Assembly: GCA_013368375.1 (NCBI GenBank)
Contig: JAACJP010000032.1
Span: 186,001 to 250,000 of the forward strand
Length of the DNA stretch: 64,000 nucleotides
Direction of reading: 5' to 3'
Origin: Tricholomella constricta
Taxonomy: Eukaryota > Basidiomycota > Agaricomycetes > Agaricales > Lyophyllaceae
Positions 33,945 to 43,525 of this stretch are shown in pieces; the stretch's first letter is position 1; each line of letters opens with the position of its first letter. Both the position numbers and the translations under genes were made by a program. The notes under the pieces were generated by a model. The model had not been told where the DNA came from and did no database searches. It was given only the letters and a program-made list of their open reading frames with translations.

Positions 33945-34025
33945 AAGGGTTGAACGCTTGCTTTGCCATCCCAAGGGTTGGAGCATGCATGACACACTGA
34001 TCCATTACACCATTGAGCTAATGGA
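33945..34025 (-). other. tRNA-like (Pol III promoter-like) sequence
   Basis: Read on the minus strand it has tagctcaatgg (close to box A) and, about 55 bases on, cgttcaaccct (close to box B). The arms do not pair into a cloverleaf, so this is a tRNA-derived repeat head rather than a tRNA gene. A related sequence with the same orientation is at about 38,890-38,960. Confidence 0.4.
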
Positions 34026-35015
34026 CTTCTATGTAAGGTTGTGTTATATATTGCCATATCAGAAGGTTCATGTGCTCAAGCCACGTTAACATCGTCAACG
34101 TCGTCAATGGCTCACGCTGCACCACCACCACCATCGTGACACCCACCACCGTCCACCACCACCACTGCCAACAATGCACGCAACAAAAACGATGAGAAGG
34201 AGTCATGGGGAAGGCAGACGAGGGCAGACCCCAGTTTGGGGAGAGCTGCATGGTGCGTGTATTGCTGCGCCTGCTACGGCCGCGGCTTGACAGTTGCTGA
34301 CGACAACCATCACCAACTGCAGCAGCCCACAACGATGGTGACCACCACCAGCGCTGCCACACGGGCCACACCACCATGACTGCAGCACCACGATGACAGC
34401 GGCCACCACCACCACCACAACGACGACAGACGCAGACCACGGCGATAGCGGCCACCACCACCACCAGCACCCAACAGCCCACAGCACCACCACCACCCTG
34501 ACACCATCACAACAACGACGGCCGCAGCACCACAATGACGACAGCCACCACCAGCACCAGCACCCGGCCCACAGCACCACCACCACCACGACACCACGAC
34601 GACGGTGACGGCGTCGACAACACCACCACCACACCACCACCACTACCACCACACCACTACACGACGACAGCAACGACGGCGATGGCACAACACCACCACC
34701 ACACCAGCACCACTACCACCACACAACGACGGTGATGGCATGACGGTACCACCACCACCACCACCCCACCACCACACGATAACGGCGATGGCACAATGAC
34801 ACTACCACCACCACCACCCCACCACCACACAACGGCAACCGGCACGATGATACCACTACCACCATGGCGATGGCCACAGCGTCGACAACACCACGACCAC
34901 GGCCACCACACCACCACCACAACGACACGACGACGACACCACGACCATGACCATGACCCCACCACCACCCCACCACCACAATGACACGACGACGACGGCG
35001 ACGCCCACCGCTGAT
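34026..35015. repeat. Low-complexity ACC/ACG-rich array
   Basis: From about 34,110 the plus strand is dominated by caccaccac and acgacg units with little T. Open frames in it encode only His/Thr or Val/Trp/Cys runs and are not genes. A shorter array of the same composition lies at 38,442-38,745. Confidence 0.8.
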
Positions 35016-35049
35016 ATGCACCCTCTTCAGCTGGTCACCGATCCGATGA

Positions 35050-35421
35050 CTGCCCTGATCACGTATCCGATACGACACACGTCCTGCGCCTGTCAGTGCA
35101 ACAGACGGACCCCTACCACCAGAGCAGACACCTATTTGCCTGCCATCCTCAGCTGGGGAAACTGAGTCACATCTGGCTAAACTCGAGCTTGCATTGCGCA
35201 AAGTTCAAGCGGAGCGTCATCTGCAGAACCTCCATAATGCAATTGCGGAGAAATCATTTTTGTACTCACACGTCATCCGAGTTGCTCCGCGGAAGGGTGT
35301 GGTGACACGCGCGCGGGGGAACATCACCACCCTCAATTGCACAATCACCACCCTTTGTCGGATGTATGACAAATGCAGAGCAAAGCTCGTCTGTCTGGGT
35401 GCGGATGAAGGCACACTGGAA
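35050..35421 (+). pseudogene. KDZ transposase copy 2, region before the C-terminus
   Basis: Frame reads CLPSSAGETESHLAKLELAL, RKVQAERHLQNLHNAIAEKS, FLYSHVIRVAPRKG and KCRAKLVCLGADEGTLE, the coiled region near the end of KDZ transposases. The match stops at GADEGTLE at about 35,421 and LTR-element sequence follows. The continuing residues (KYQPF...) are on the minus strand at 14,259. The earlier part of this copy is not visible. Confidence 0.65.
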
Positions 35422-35725
35422 AGGGCCCAGCTCCCCTACCCATGACGCTCTCTTGCGTCCTCCCAGCGCGGCACCCACGCCTCGGACCGCAATGGACACC
35501 CAACCCCACCCTACGCGTGCGCCCTCTCCGCTCGCTCGATCCGCGGCCCCCTCCCCTATGTCAGTCAGTATCCCAGCAACGCCGATGGACGTTAGCCGCG
35601 CCACGACTGGCACTCCTGTCCCCAGCCCAATTGCTCCACGCCAGACGGCCCGACGGGGGACACCGTGGCCCAAAAAATGAAGAAATTGAGTTCGTCGTGG
35701 TAGACGACCGCTAGAGGGGGGGTGA
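35422..35725 (+). pseudogene. 3' internal region of the KH-gag LTR element
   Basis: Pro/Ala/Ser-rich frame (SPTHDALLRPPSAAPTPRT, SPLARSAAPSPMSV) similar in composition to the gag linker, ending near 35,680. The purine tract agaggggggg at about 35,713-35,722 lies directly before the LTR and is a good polypurine tract. It is the natural continuation of the gag cut at 14,264. Confidence 0.55.
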
Positions 35726-36174
35726 TGTAAGGGGCTGCACCGTGCGCCCACTCCTATTATCACTTAGTCTCTCGTTCTCTGTCATCGGCCCCCATGGCCC
35801 CCGCCTTAGACATACTTGCTGACCGCCATACTGTTCTTACGCCCCTTTCGTAGCCATTACTCCCACACCGACACCACTACTTAGATTATCAGTCAGCTGG
35901 ACAATTGTTACTCATCAGTAGTCAGCGCCTTTACATACCGCCTTAGTCACTGGCTCGGCGATGTAGTATATAAGCCTGGGTTGGAGATAGACTCCAACCC
36001 AAACAATAACAGTATCTTCGGGTTTATACATTGATCGACTCTTAGCTTGCTCTCTCGTCGCCCTCCTCACGTTTCGCACTGTTGATTGCTCACTTGACTG
36101 CATTCAGGACCCTCTTGGCTCGCGCCGGCTTGTAGCTCGTCGCTCGCCTTTGCCCATCCGGACGTCCTCTAACA
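35726..36174 (+). repeat. LTR 2 of the KH-gag element
   Basis: 449 bp, TGTAAGG...TAACA, preceded by a polypurine tract and followed by GTATC (36,175-36,179). Has TATATAAG at 35,967-35,974 and a 9 bp stem hairpin (gggttggag/ctccaaccc) at 35,979-36,001. Reverse complement of LTR 1 with small indels. Confidence 0.85.
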
Positions 36175-36179
36175 GTATC

Positions 36180-37840
36180 TGCATTTCAGTATTGGCACAA
36201 ACTCAGCCAGACTACCGCTGCAGCAACGAGCTTTGCGGACATCGACAACTTTTATCGCAAACTCCGCCGGCTCTCACGTTCATGGAGATGGCTCAAGAAG
36301 CTCAAATGGGGTGGTTTTGGCAACAATAAGAGAGATCCAATGGAGACCACCGCAGGGGAGCTTGCCATCTTTTGTCCAACATGTCCGCAGCCAGGTGTGA
36401 ATCTCCCCGCGGGGTGGTCCGCGGACCTGAATGAGTGAGTGCATTTGGTGACAATTAATCATCATTATTGACATTATATGCAGAAAAGTATACATGAGGT
36501 CTTTTGTCGCAGATGGCAATTTCAAAGCGGATCATGTTCGCCAAAAGAACAATGCCATGGATGTTTGGCTGTCGGAAGGGTCAGGTATGATGACTAACCG
36601 GGCCAATTATAATGAGTTCCTGAAGGAAGCATTCAATGTGATGACAGTGAGTCAAGTCCGATCACCTCCACAGCATAGCCTGCGGGGTTCATTAACCCCG
36701 CGGTGTTCTGTGCTAACCTCTATTTTAGAAAGCCCCTTGCGAGAATCAGTTCCGCGCTGTTGAGCAGGCAATGCTTGTGTCCAAGGCCTGTGATGTTAAA
36801 GGAATTGTAATTGCATGTGCGCGGCATGGCTGTTTTGTCCCCAACAGCCCGTCGGACCTCCACGCGGGTGAGTAGCAAAAGAACGTGGACTGGGCATTCC
36901 TCCAGGTGCTTAAAACAACAAATGTGGAAGGCATTGACCAGGTGTTATTGATCTATGATATTGCCTGCCAATACATGGTACACTTTCTAAAGCGCATCGG
37001 CCACCTACTCCCCCCAGGGATGACTATTGCTCAGGCCATCGGACTACTCCATGTTCATGGCAAAGATGATTGCTTTAACCGCTTTGCAACTTCATTCATT
37101 CCAGGCGCTGCTATTGTTGCGGGTGAAATTCTGGAGAGTTTGTGGGCCGTATTGAACACTGTGTCACCAATGACCAGAACCACAACATTGGCACACTGAG
37201 CAGAGATCCTGGACGATCAATTCTAACTGGAACGTAAGTAAATTTGATGTATTGCGTTATCATAACTGACAATGTCCGCGGAGTAGCGGTCACATTGTGT
37301 CGGACATACAAAAAGGCAACGGAGATGTTGGAGACTGCCCAAGAATATTTCAAAGGAGTTGCCCAGGGAATAAGCTGTACACAAACTGCTATTTGGGAGG
37401 AGATCCAGGAGGCTGAGCGGAGGCGGGTTCATGATGTCAAGGCTATGGACATCCTCAAAGCGCGCACCACGATCGGGCAGCTGGGAGATTCCAATGGACC
37501 TGTGCAGCACTCAACAGCTGAAGAGGAGTGGATACATGATCTTGAGGAGTGCCAGTAAGACATTTTATCTCTATTCGGCTTCTGGAGTTGAACAGTTTGC
37601 ATCTAGAATTGGACTTCAAGACAAAGTCCGCCAACTTGCCCGCGAGCTGCGGGAAGATGTCCGCAAGGCCATCGAAACTGAAAGACAAAGCCTACGTGCA
37701 CAAATTGATGTGTTCACGTCAAAACAGCCGAGCATACATTTTATTCCTTCAGCCTCCGCGGAGGATGTGCCAGGGAACGTCGAAGCCTTTGACAACCTAG
37801 ACGAGAACCCCGCGGACTTGCCACACTCCGGAGATGCCGC
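36180..37840 (+). pseudogene. KDZ transposase copy 1, catalytic half
   Basis: Continues the gene interrupted at 15,632. SAFQYWHKLSQTTAAATSF leads into the RNase H-like core: FVADGNFKADH (first Asp), YDIACQY (second Asp), HGKDDCFNRFATSFIPGA and GEILESLWAVLN (catalytic Glu region), then a coiled stretch with RRRVHDVKAMDILKA and VRQLARELREDVRKAIE. GT-AG introns lie near 36,435-36,482 and 36,648-36,728. Stops break it at HAGE*QKNVDWAF (about 36,873), TLAH*AEILDD (about 37,198) and after DDQF. At about 37,840 it gives way to Gypsy sequence, so the C-terminus is missing. Confidence 0.8.
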
Positions 37841-38441
37841 GGCACCAGCACAACCACACACTCGACTTGTCCTCAGAAACGCGCCGCGCGGTACCAGACT
37901 TGGCGACAACCTAACGTGAAATGCCTGCATGGTCGCACTAAGAGTCGGTGATTTGACCTTACCATATAAACAATCCCATGTAGTACCTACCGTCCCCCAG
38001 TGAATTACAGCCCGTATTTTCCCTCACATTCAGGGTTAACAGCTCAAAAACCATCGTCTCCGTCGTCTCCGAACCATTCTCTTCGTATAAACTCGTTCCA
38101 AACTGTCGCCACCGCCGTAAACTCATAACCGCTGTCTCTGTCAGCTCGTATCCATCGCCCAAACCCGTGAGTTCTCCGTATTTCGTCCGTCTCGTTGTCG
38201 TGCCACCGACACCAACGGTCGTGTCGCTGACCCGTTCCAGCTGGGAACGATCGCATACTATTGCATTCGTCGTTTCGTCGTCGGTTCGACTAATTACGAG
38301 TCGGATCGTCGTTACCTTCGTCAGAACAACCTTTCAACCTGGCACACTTGCGTGTTTGGGAACTTTTAACACTTCTCGCCCCCTATAGCTGTTAGTAGAT
38401 TTGTTATTGTGCACAGCACCTACAGCCTTCTAGCTCTATCA
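37841..38441 (+). mobile_element. Gypsy 3' end plus LTR fragment
   Basis: The last codons of a Gypsy pol frame (HTRLVLRNAPRGTRLGDNL) and an LTR from about 37,979 to 38,441 align with 59,060-59,652. Shared words include cccccagtgaattacagcccg-type sequence near the LTR start and cgtgtttgggaacttttaac near its end. It is inserted behind KDZ copy 1. Confidence 0.75.
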
Positions 38442-38745
38442 CCGCGACAACAACACCACCACCAGCACCACCCGACGGCCACCACCAGCACGAAGATGGC
38501 CACCACCACAACCACACCACCACCACAACCACGCCACCACCACAACGGACAGCGGCCACCACGACGCGACGAGACCACCACTATGCGACAACGGCCACAC
38601 CACCACCACAACGACAATCACACCACCACCACACTACCAGCACTGCAGCACGACGACGGCTGCAGCACCACGACACCATCAGCACCACCACCATGCCCAC
38701 AGTACCTTGACAGCCACCACACCACAACGACGACGACATATGCAA
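38442..38745. repeat. ACC/ACG-rich low-complexity array, right
   Basis: Same base composition and strand as 34.1-35.0 kb: accaccacc, acgacg and cagcac units. It starts exactly at the end of the Gypsy LTR. Confidence 0.75.
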
Positions 38746-39262
38746 TGGGTTAGTTAGGGTTAGGCCGGACATGCGGTTGTGGGTGTGGGTGCAAGTCTGG
38801 GCACGGGTGCGGGTGTCTTTTTTTACACTTGTATTGAATCCATAAGCATCTTCTATTGCTGGAAATTGTTGTAAGGTGGAATGAAAAAATACAGTTAAGA
38901 GTTGAACACTTGACTTCACACATGTGGGCCAAGTGTAGGTAAGGTTGTAGTTATTGTATGTCAGTTTGATATGTAGTCCAATCAGAATTTGTGTGTAGTC
39001 TGATGAGAATCTTAGGATGTCTTCTCAAGTCTTACAGAGTCTGATCGGACTTCACAAGGTTAGCTTATAGACAAAACTACATAAATTACAATCTATAGTC
39101 CTATTGGAGTCTTATAGAGTCCGATCGGACTTCATAAGCTTGTTTTGTAGACAAAAATACATAAGTTAATAATTTGCGGTAGTCTGATCGGAGTCCTAGG
39201 ATGGTCCTAGGATTCTGACCAGAGTCCTCGGAGTCCGATCGGAATAGGTGGGAGTGTAAAGT
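38746..39262. repeat. Palindrome-rich repeat, right
   Basis: A G-rich stretch, then a tRNA-like piece with gttgaacacttgac, then repeated agtctgatcggagtcc / gagtccgatcggactt palindromes, ending gtgggagtgtaaag. The final ~70 bases are an inverted match to 33,687-33,750. Confidence 0.65.
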
Positions 39263-39354
39263 ACTGCATTTCTGCCCGTGATGCTATCTCTTTTCCCAAG
39301 TGTCCTCATGGACATTGATCGGCTCTGCGGTCGTCCCGCTCAAGGATGACCTTT

Positions 39355-39551
39355 GTTATTGATGCAAGCTGCTGGGACACTTCTGGTGTGACTGCCCAAA
39401 GCACTTTGACATGGGCCACATCATGCTAGAGGAGTTGGACAAGCTGATCATGCAGCTGCTGGTGCGCAAGGACACAATCCAGGCTGACCTGATCCCAGAG
39501 TTGGCCGACCTGATCACTCCAACTGCCCTAGACATGGAAGAGAATTTTTAG
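39355..39551 (+). pseudogene. Zinc-knuckle gag remnant
   Basis: Frame reads CKLLGHFWCDCPKHFDMGH then DKLIMQLLVRKDTIQADLIP and stops with TAG. The CX2-3C...H...C-like pattern and following helices resemble the C-terminus of a retrotransposon gag. Only this piece is left. Between 39,552 and 39,678 nothing is recognised. Confidence 0.35.
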
Positions 39552-40052
39552 TCGCACAACGGGTGAAAAGTATGCCCCCATGGTCCAGTCGTAATTGGCT
39601 TGTCCCTCTGTCTGTAGAGTACCCTAATACACTTATGTAATGTGGTTACAATTTTGCGACCTTGTGATTCACACTACACACTGCGGGCGCCTGTGAGTGT
39701 TTTCTTGGGAAACACGCAATAAAACATGTCTTCCCTGTTCTGAGAAAACATGCATTAGAAATATATAACCTGTATCTTCTGGAGAAATGATATATTTTCT
39801 CCACATGTTTCTATCACAAAATTCCTTTCATGTTTCTCGCAAAAAATACAATGTGTTTCCCAAATCTTTCCTAAGAAAAAGAAATCACCTTTTGGGAAAC
39901 ATGTGTGGATTTCCTTTGTTCTTGAATGATGTTTCCAGCCTTTTACTGTGGAAACACTTGAAGTGTATCCTGCATGTTTCCACAGAAATAAATATAGTGA
40001 ATTTCTCTAGAAAAATTTGATCTGTTTCCTTACTATTTCCCAAAGAACTATT

Positions 40053-40293
40053 TGTTGAAACTTACCATATTCATGTGACCCATCACATGATAGATTCTTA
40101 TCTTATCCCCTAACTCCGATGGTCTGTGCGCCATCCCAGTAGTATAAATAGCACACCAATATGTCGTATATCGGTGTGGAATTACATTCCTAGTACTTAG
40201 TATCACTCACAGCCTCAACCTTAGCTACAAGCTAAACACTCTAGGTAAGCTAATAGCCTTTCCGCTGTGCACAATGTGCTGGCCCTTTCAATA
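40053..40293 (+). repeat. Copia 5' LTR
   Basis: 241 bp, begins TGTTGAAAC and ends TTTCAATA. TATAAATA promoter box at 40,143-40,150. Preceded by CTATT. Confidence 0.92.
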
Positions 40294-40535
40294 GGTTATG
40301 GGCCCCGGTAGCTGCCGTCAGCGCCCTCTGTGGCTGCAGACTTGACAGGCTTGCCTGCCGGCTTACCACTAGAGCAAAATCTTTGAATACTCTCGCCCTA
40401 TGGCTGAGAAAATTCTTAGATATTCTCTATGTTGTGTTGCTCGACGTGCATGAGCTATCTGCTCAATGTCTCACTTCTATTGGATGGACATAATGCTGAT
40501 TGTGCTTCCTTGCAGCACTCCAAACTGCATCAAAC

Positions 40536-41436
40536 ATGTCCGCCAACTTCGCCATCCTCGTCTCCGTTTTTAACGGCACAAACTGGGCTGAATGGTCATC
40601 TGCTATGCAGGACTACCTTCGTTCCCAAGCCCTTTGGCAACTTGTCAAAGGTGGCAACCCACATCCTGAAGTACAAGTAGGGTCTGACGGTGAAAACCTC
40701 CCCGAAACTAAGGAACATCGTGAATGGGACAACAGGGATGACCAGGCCCTTGGCATTATTGGCATTATTCACGTTCAGCGCCGTAAAGGCTGCTATCATG
40801 ACAGAGTTTAACCGGCGCAACTCTGCCCCGGGTAATTCCCAGACGGCTAACAAAATGTCAGCTGTCAAACATAAAGAAAAGAACCCTGCCTGGAAAGGTC
40901 AAACTTCTGGTGGTAACACCGAGAATAAAGACAAGAAGGGCAAACGAGGCAAGCACAGTGGCAAATCGGTGAAAGAAAAGCAGGATAAACAGGATCTCTC
41001 CAGCCATGGCCACTCCCATGCCGCCTCCTCGATTGAAATTGATGGAGACACTCCAACCGTCGCTGCACTCCTACAGCACCTGCACAACCCCTCTCCCTTT
41101 GCTGCCCAGCGCTTTACTGGCGCTAGCACCTCATCTTCAGGGGTCTATCAGACCCATGAGAAGGCACGCGCTCTAACGGAACATCTCGATATTCCGAGGA
41201 CCGCCCGCAACCTCAAACCACTTGAGGAAATCTATGAAAGACGCGAGCCCACCCCTGAACGCGCCCCCAAGCGGCCGCAAATTGAGGAAGTAGAGGAGGA
41301 AGCTTTAGACTGGGGTTCTGACGATGGCATGGACATGGACCCTGTCACTGGACACCGCGAGGACAGGCAAGTACCTTCTTTGCTCCACATATCGCCGTTA
41401 CTGATGCAAGCACATAGCGCGCTCTTCGAGATTTAG
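40536..41436 (+). pseudogene. Copia gag
   Basis: MSANFAILVSVFNGTNWAEW and MQDYLRSQALWQLVKGG are the Copia gag N-terminal helices (UBN2/DUF4219 type). The frame shifts near 40,770; the second part (40,690-41,436) has TEFNRRNSAPGNSQTANKMS, a Lys-rich linker and a Glu-rich tail. Much of the central gag domain and the zinc knuckle seem deleted. Confidence 0.65.
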
Positions 41437-41459
41437 CTGCGTACTATAATTTACGTAAT

Positions 41460-43036
41460 TTGATATCTGCATTTGTACCACATGTATCTCTCGGCGTTAT
41501 ACGCCAAATTGACGAACATTATGCGAATTGTGCGAAATGCAAAGGAAAAGGGAAAGAAATAGAAGTAGACACTGCACACTGGATCATGGATTTAGGCGCA
41601 TCTCTTCACTGCACGAGCAGAATTGAAGACTTTGCTGATTACACACCTGCGAAGAATCCTATCGCGGTCAAAACAGCAAGTGCCAATGCTGCACCTATTA
41701 TGGTAAAAGGCTCTGGCACAGTCTTCATAACACACAAAGTAGAGAACGAAGATGGTACGGCTCGAGGTATTACATCTCGCCTACACCCCATCTTCTACAT
41801 CCCCGCGTTAGATACACGTCTCCTCATGGGAGAATTCCTGAACAATAGACTTTCTGTTACTGGAAAAGCCAATAAATTAACGTTCAAGAAACATGGAAAA
41901 CCTGTCCTAACGGTACACCACACTTGCCAGGGCAAAATCTCTATTGGGTAGATTCTCGCACAAAGCTTGCTGAAAATGGCAATTATGCCAACACTACTAT
42001 CCACAATGTATCTTATGACACATGGCATAAATGCCTAGGACATCTGTCCAAAGACGTGATCCGAAATGCTCTGGACAATGTCACTGGAATACCGCGGAAT
42101 CTCCAGATTCCTGCGAAATCACCCACGTGTCCTGGATGCGCTCTTGGGAAGATGCCTTCAAAATTTTACCCACAATCCCAATCGCGTGCATCGAAGCCGT
42201 TCGAATTAATTCATTCGGACTTAAAGAGCTTCTCTGTCACTTTGTACCACAAGTACAAGTACATCATGACATTCCTTGATGACTACAATTCTCATGCCTG
42301 AGCAATGAGCCTACGCGCAAAGTCTGATGCTACCAAAGCATTGAGACAATTTGTTGCGATGGTGAAAAACCAGTATGGAGCCAATATTGAACGATGGCGC
42401 TCCGATGCAGGGGGAGAATTCAAATCGGAAGAGTTCCTTGATGAATTGCGCAATTTGGGAATCAAAATTGAGCAGAGCGCTCCTTACACACCACAACAAA
42501 ATGGGTGTGCTGAACGCCTAAATCGGACCTTGATGGACAAGGCACAGGCTATTTGCTTCACTGCCTGTCTACCCAAGTTATGGTGGGAATTTTGCGTTGA
42601 ACACGCGGTTCACATTTACATCTGTACTCCTATGCGTCGGTTAGGGTGGAAAACTCCGGTTGAATCTCTGACAAAGAAGAAACCTTCTGTCGAGCATCTC
42701 CGAGTATTCGGATGTGGAGCTTATGTTTACCTCCCTGAGGAAAGACGTGCAAATAAACTTGCGCCGAAGTCTGAGCTAATGATTTACATTGGCATTCCTG
42801 ACGGGATCAAGGGACATCGCTTTATGCGACTCCACAACAACGCGGTCTTTGTTGCCACTATGGCAATCTTTGATGAGACAATGTTTCCAAAGTGTCCTGA
42901 CACAAAACAAAAGGGATATACCCCTCTAGGACAAGATCCCGATGTGGATCAACCATCAAATAATGGAGATGAACACACTCCTTCGGAAGCAGATAATGAT
43001 GATGATTACCCCATCAATCGACCTGACTCTCCTTAG
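41460..43036 (+). pseudogene. Copia protease and integrase
   Basis: Protease site reads WIMDLGASLHC, where D-(S/T)-G is expected, so Leu replaces the Ser/Thr next to the catalytic Asp. After a TAG near 41,950 the GAG_pre-integrase zinc region follows (HKCLGHLSKDVIRNAL, CPGCALGKMP), then the integrase core: HSDLKSF, FLDDYNSHA with a stop, WRSDAGGEFKSEEF and PYTPQQNGCAERLNRTL. The frame ends with a TAG at 43,034-43,036; an acidic/Pro linker continues to about 43,513. Confidence 0.85.
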
Positions 43037-43525
43037 ACATCTGATGCACATGACGATGCTGCAGAAGATGCTCCTCAAGCACCTCCGGAACACGAAGGAC
43101 CTATACGCGAAGACTCTAAACCTTGCCGTGAGGACCAATGTGAATGGGCTGAACTACCCAGATGCCCAGTGCGCTTGAGGAACCCTACCAATCGTCCTGG
43201 AAATGTCTATGGTGACAAACCAGCACCGTCGGATATAATCCGACAACAAGCGAGTCAGCGGTATTGGAAACGACTAGTTGGTGAAAGGGACAAAGTTCCT
43301 TACAAACGATCAGTTCGTGTGCAACTTCCGGTTCCTGGACCGAGTACAGCACCACCACCACCATCCAATACGTCGAGTGACGCAACTCCTATGGAAGGCA
43401 TAGACGATGTGGGCTATATAACAAAAATGGCCCGGGAAGGGGGAGTAGATTTTGTGAACTTCTTGCTTTCTCAAGCAGTTTCACCTCACGATGAACTTCC
43501 AACAAACTTTTGAGATATTGCGTGA

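Noticed and set aside
33945..34025. A genuine tRNA gene
   Set aside because: Box A and B-like words are present, but acceptor, anticodon and T arms do not pair; kept only as a tRNA-like repeat module.
34110..35010. CRISPR-like or tandem gene array
   Set aside because: The array is irregular ACC/ACG low-complexity DNA without fixed repeat and spacer lengths; long open frames in it encode only His/Thr or Val/Trp runs.
38752..38772. Telomere-like gggttagttagggttagg
   Set aside because: Only about two and a half TTAGGG units, one of them imperfect; too short to claim an interstitial telomere.
33687..39262. A single 5.6 kb DNA transposon bounded by inverted repeats
   Set aside because: An inversion breakpoint lies inside; undoing it turns the two ends into direct repeats, so one transposon is unlikely.
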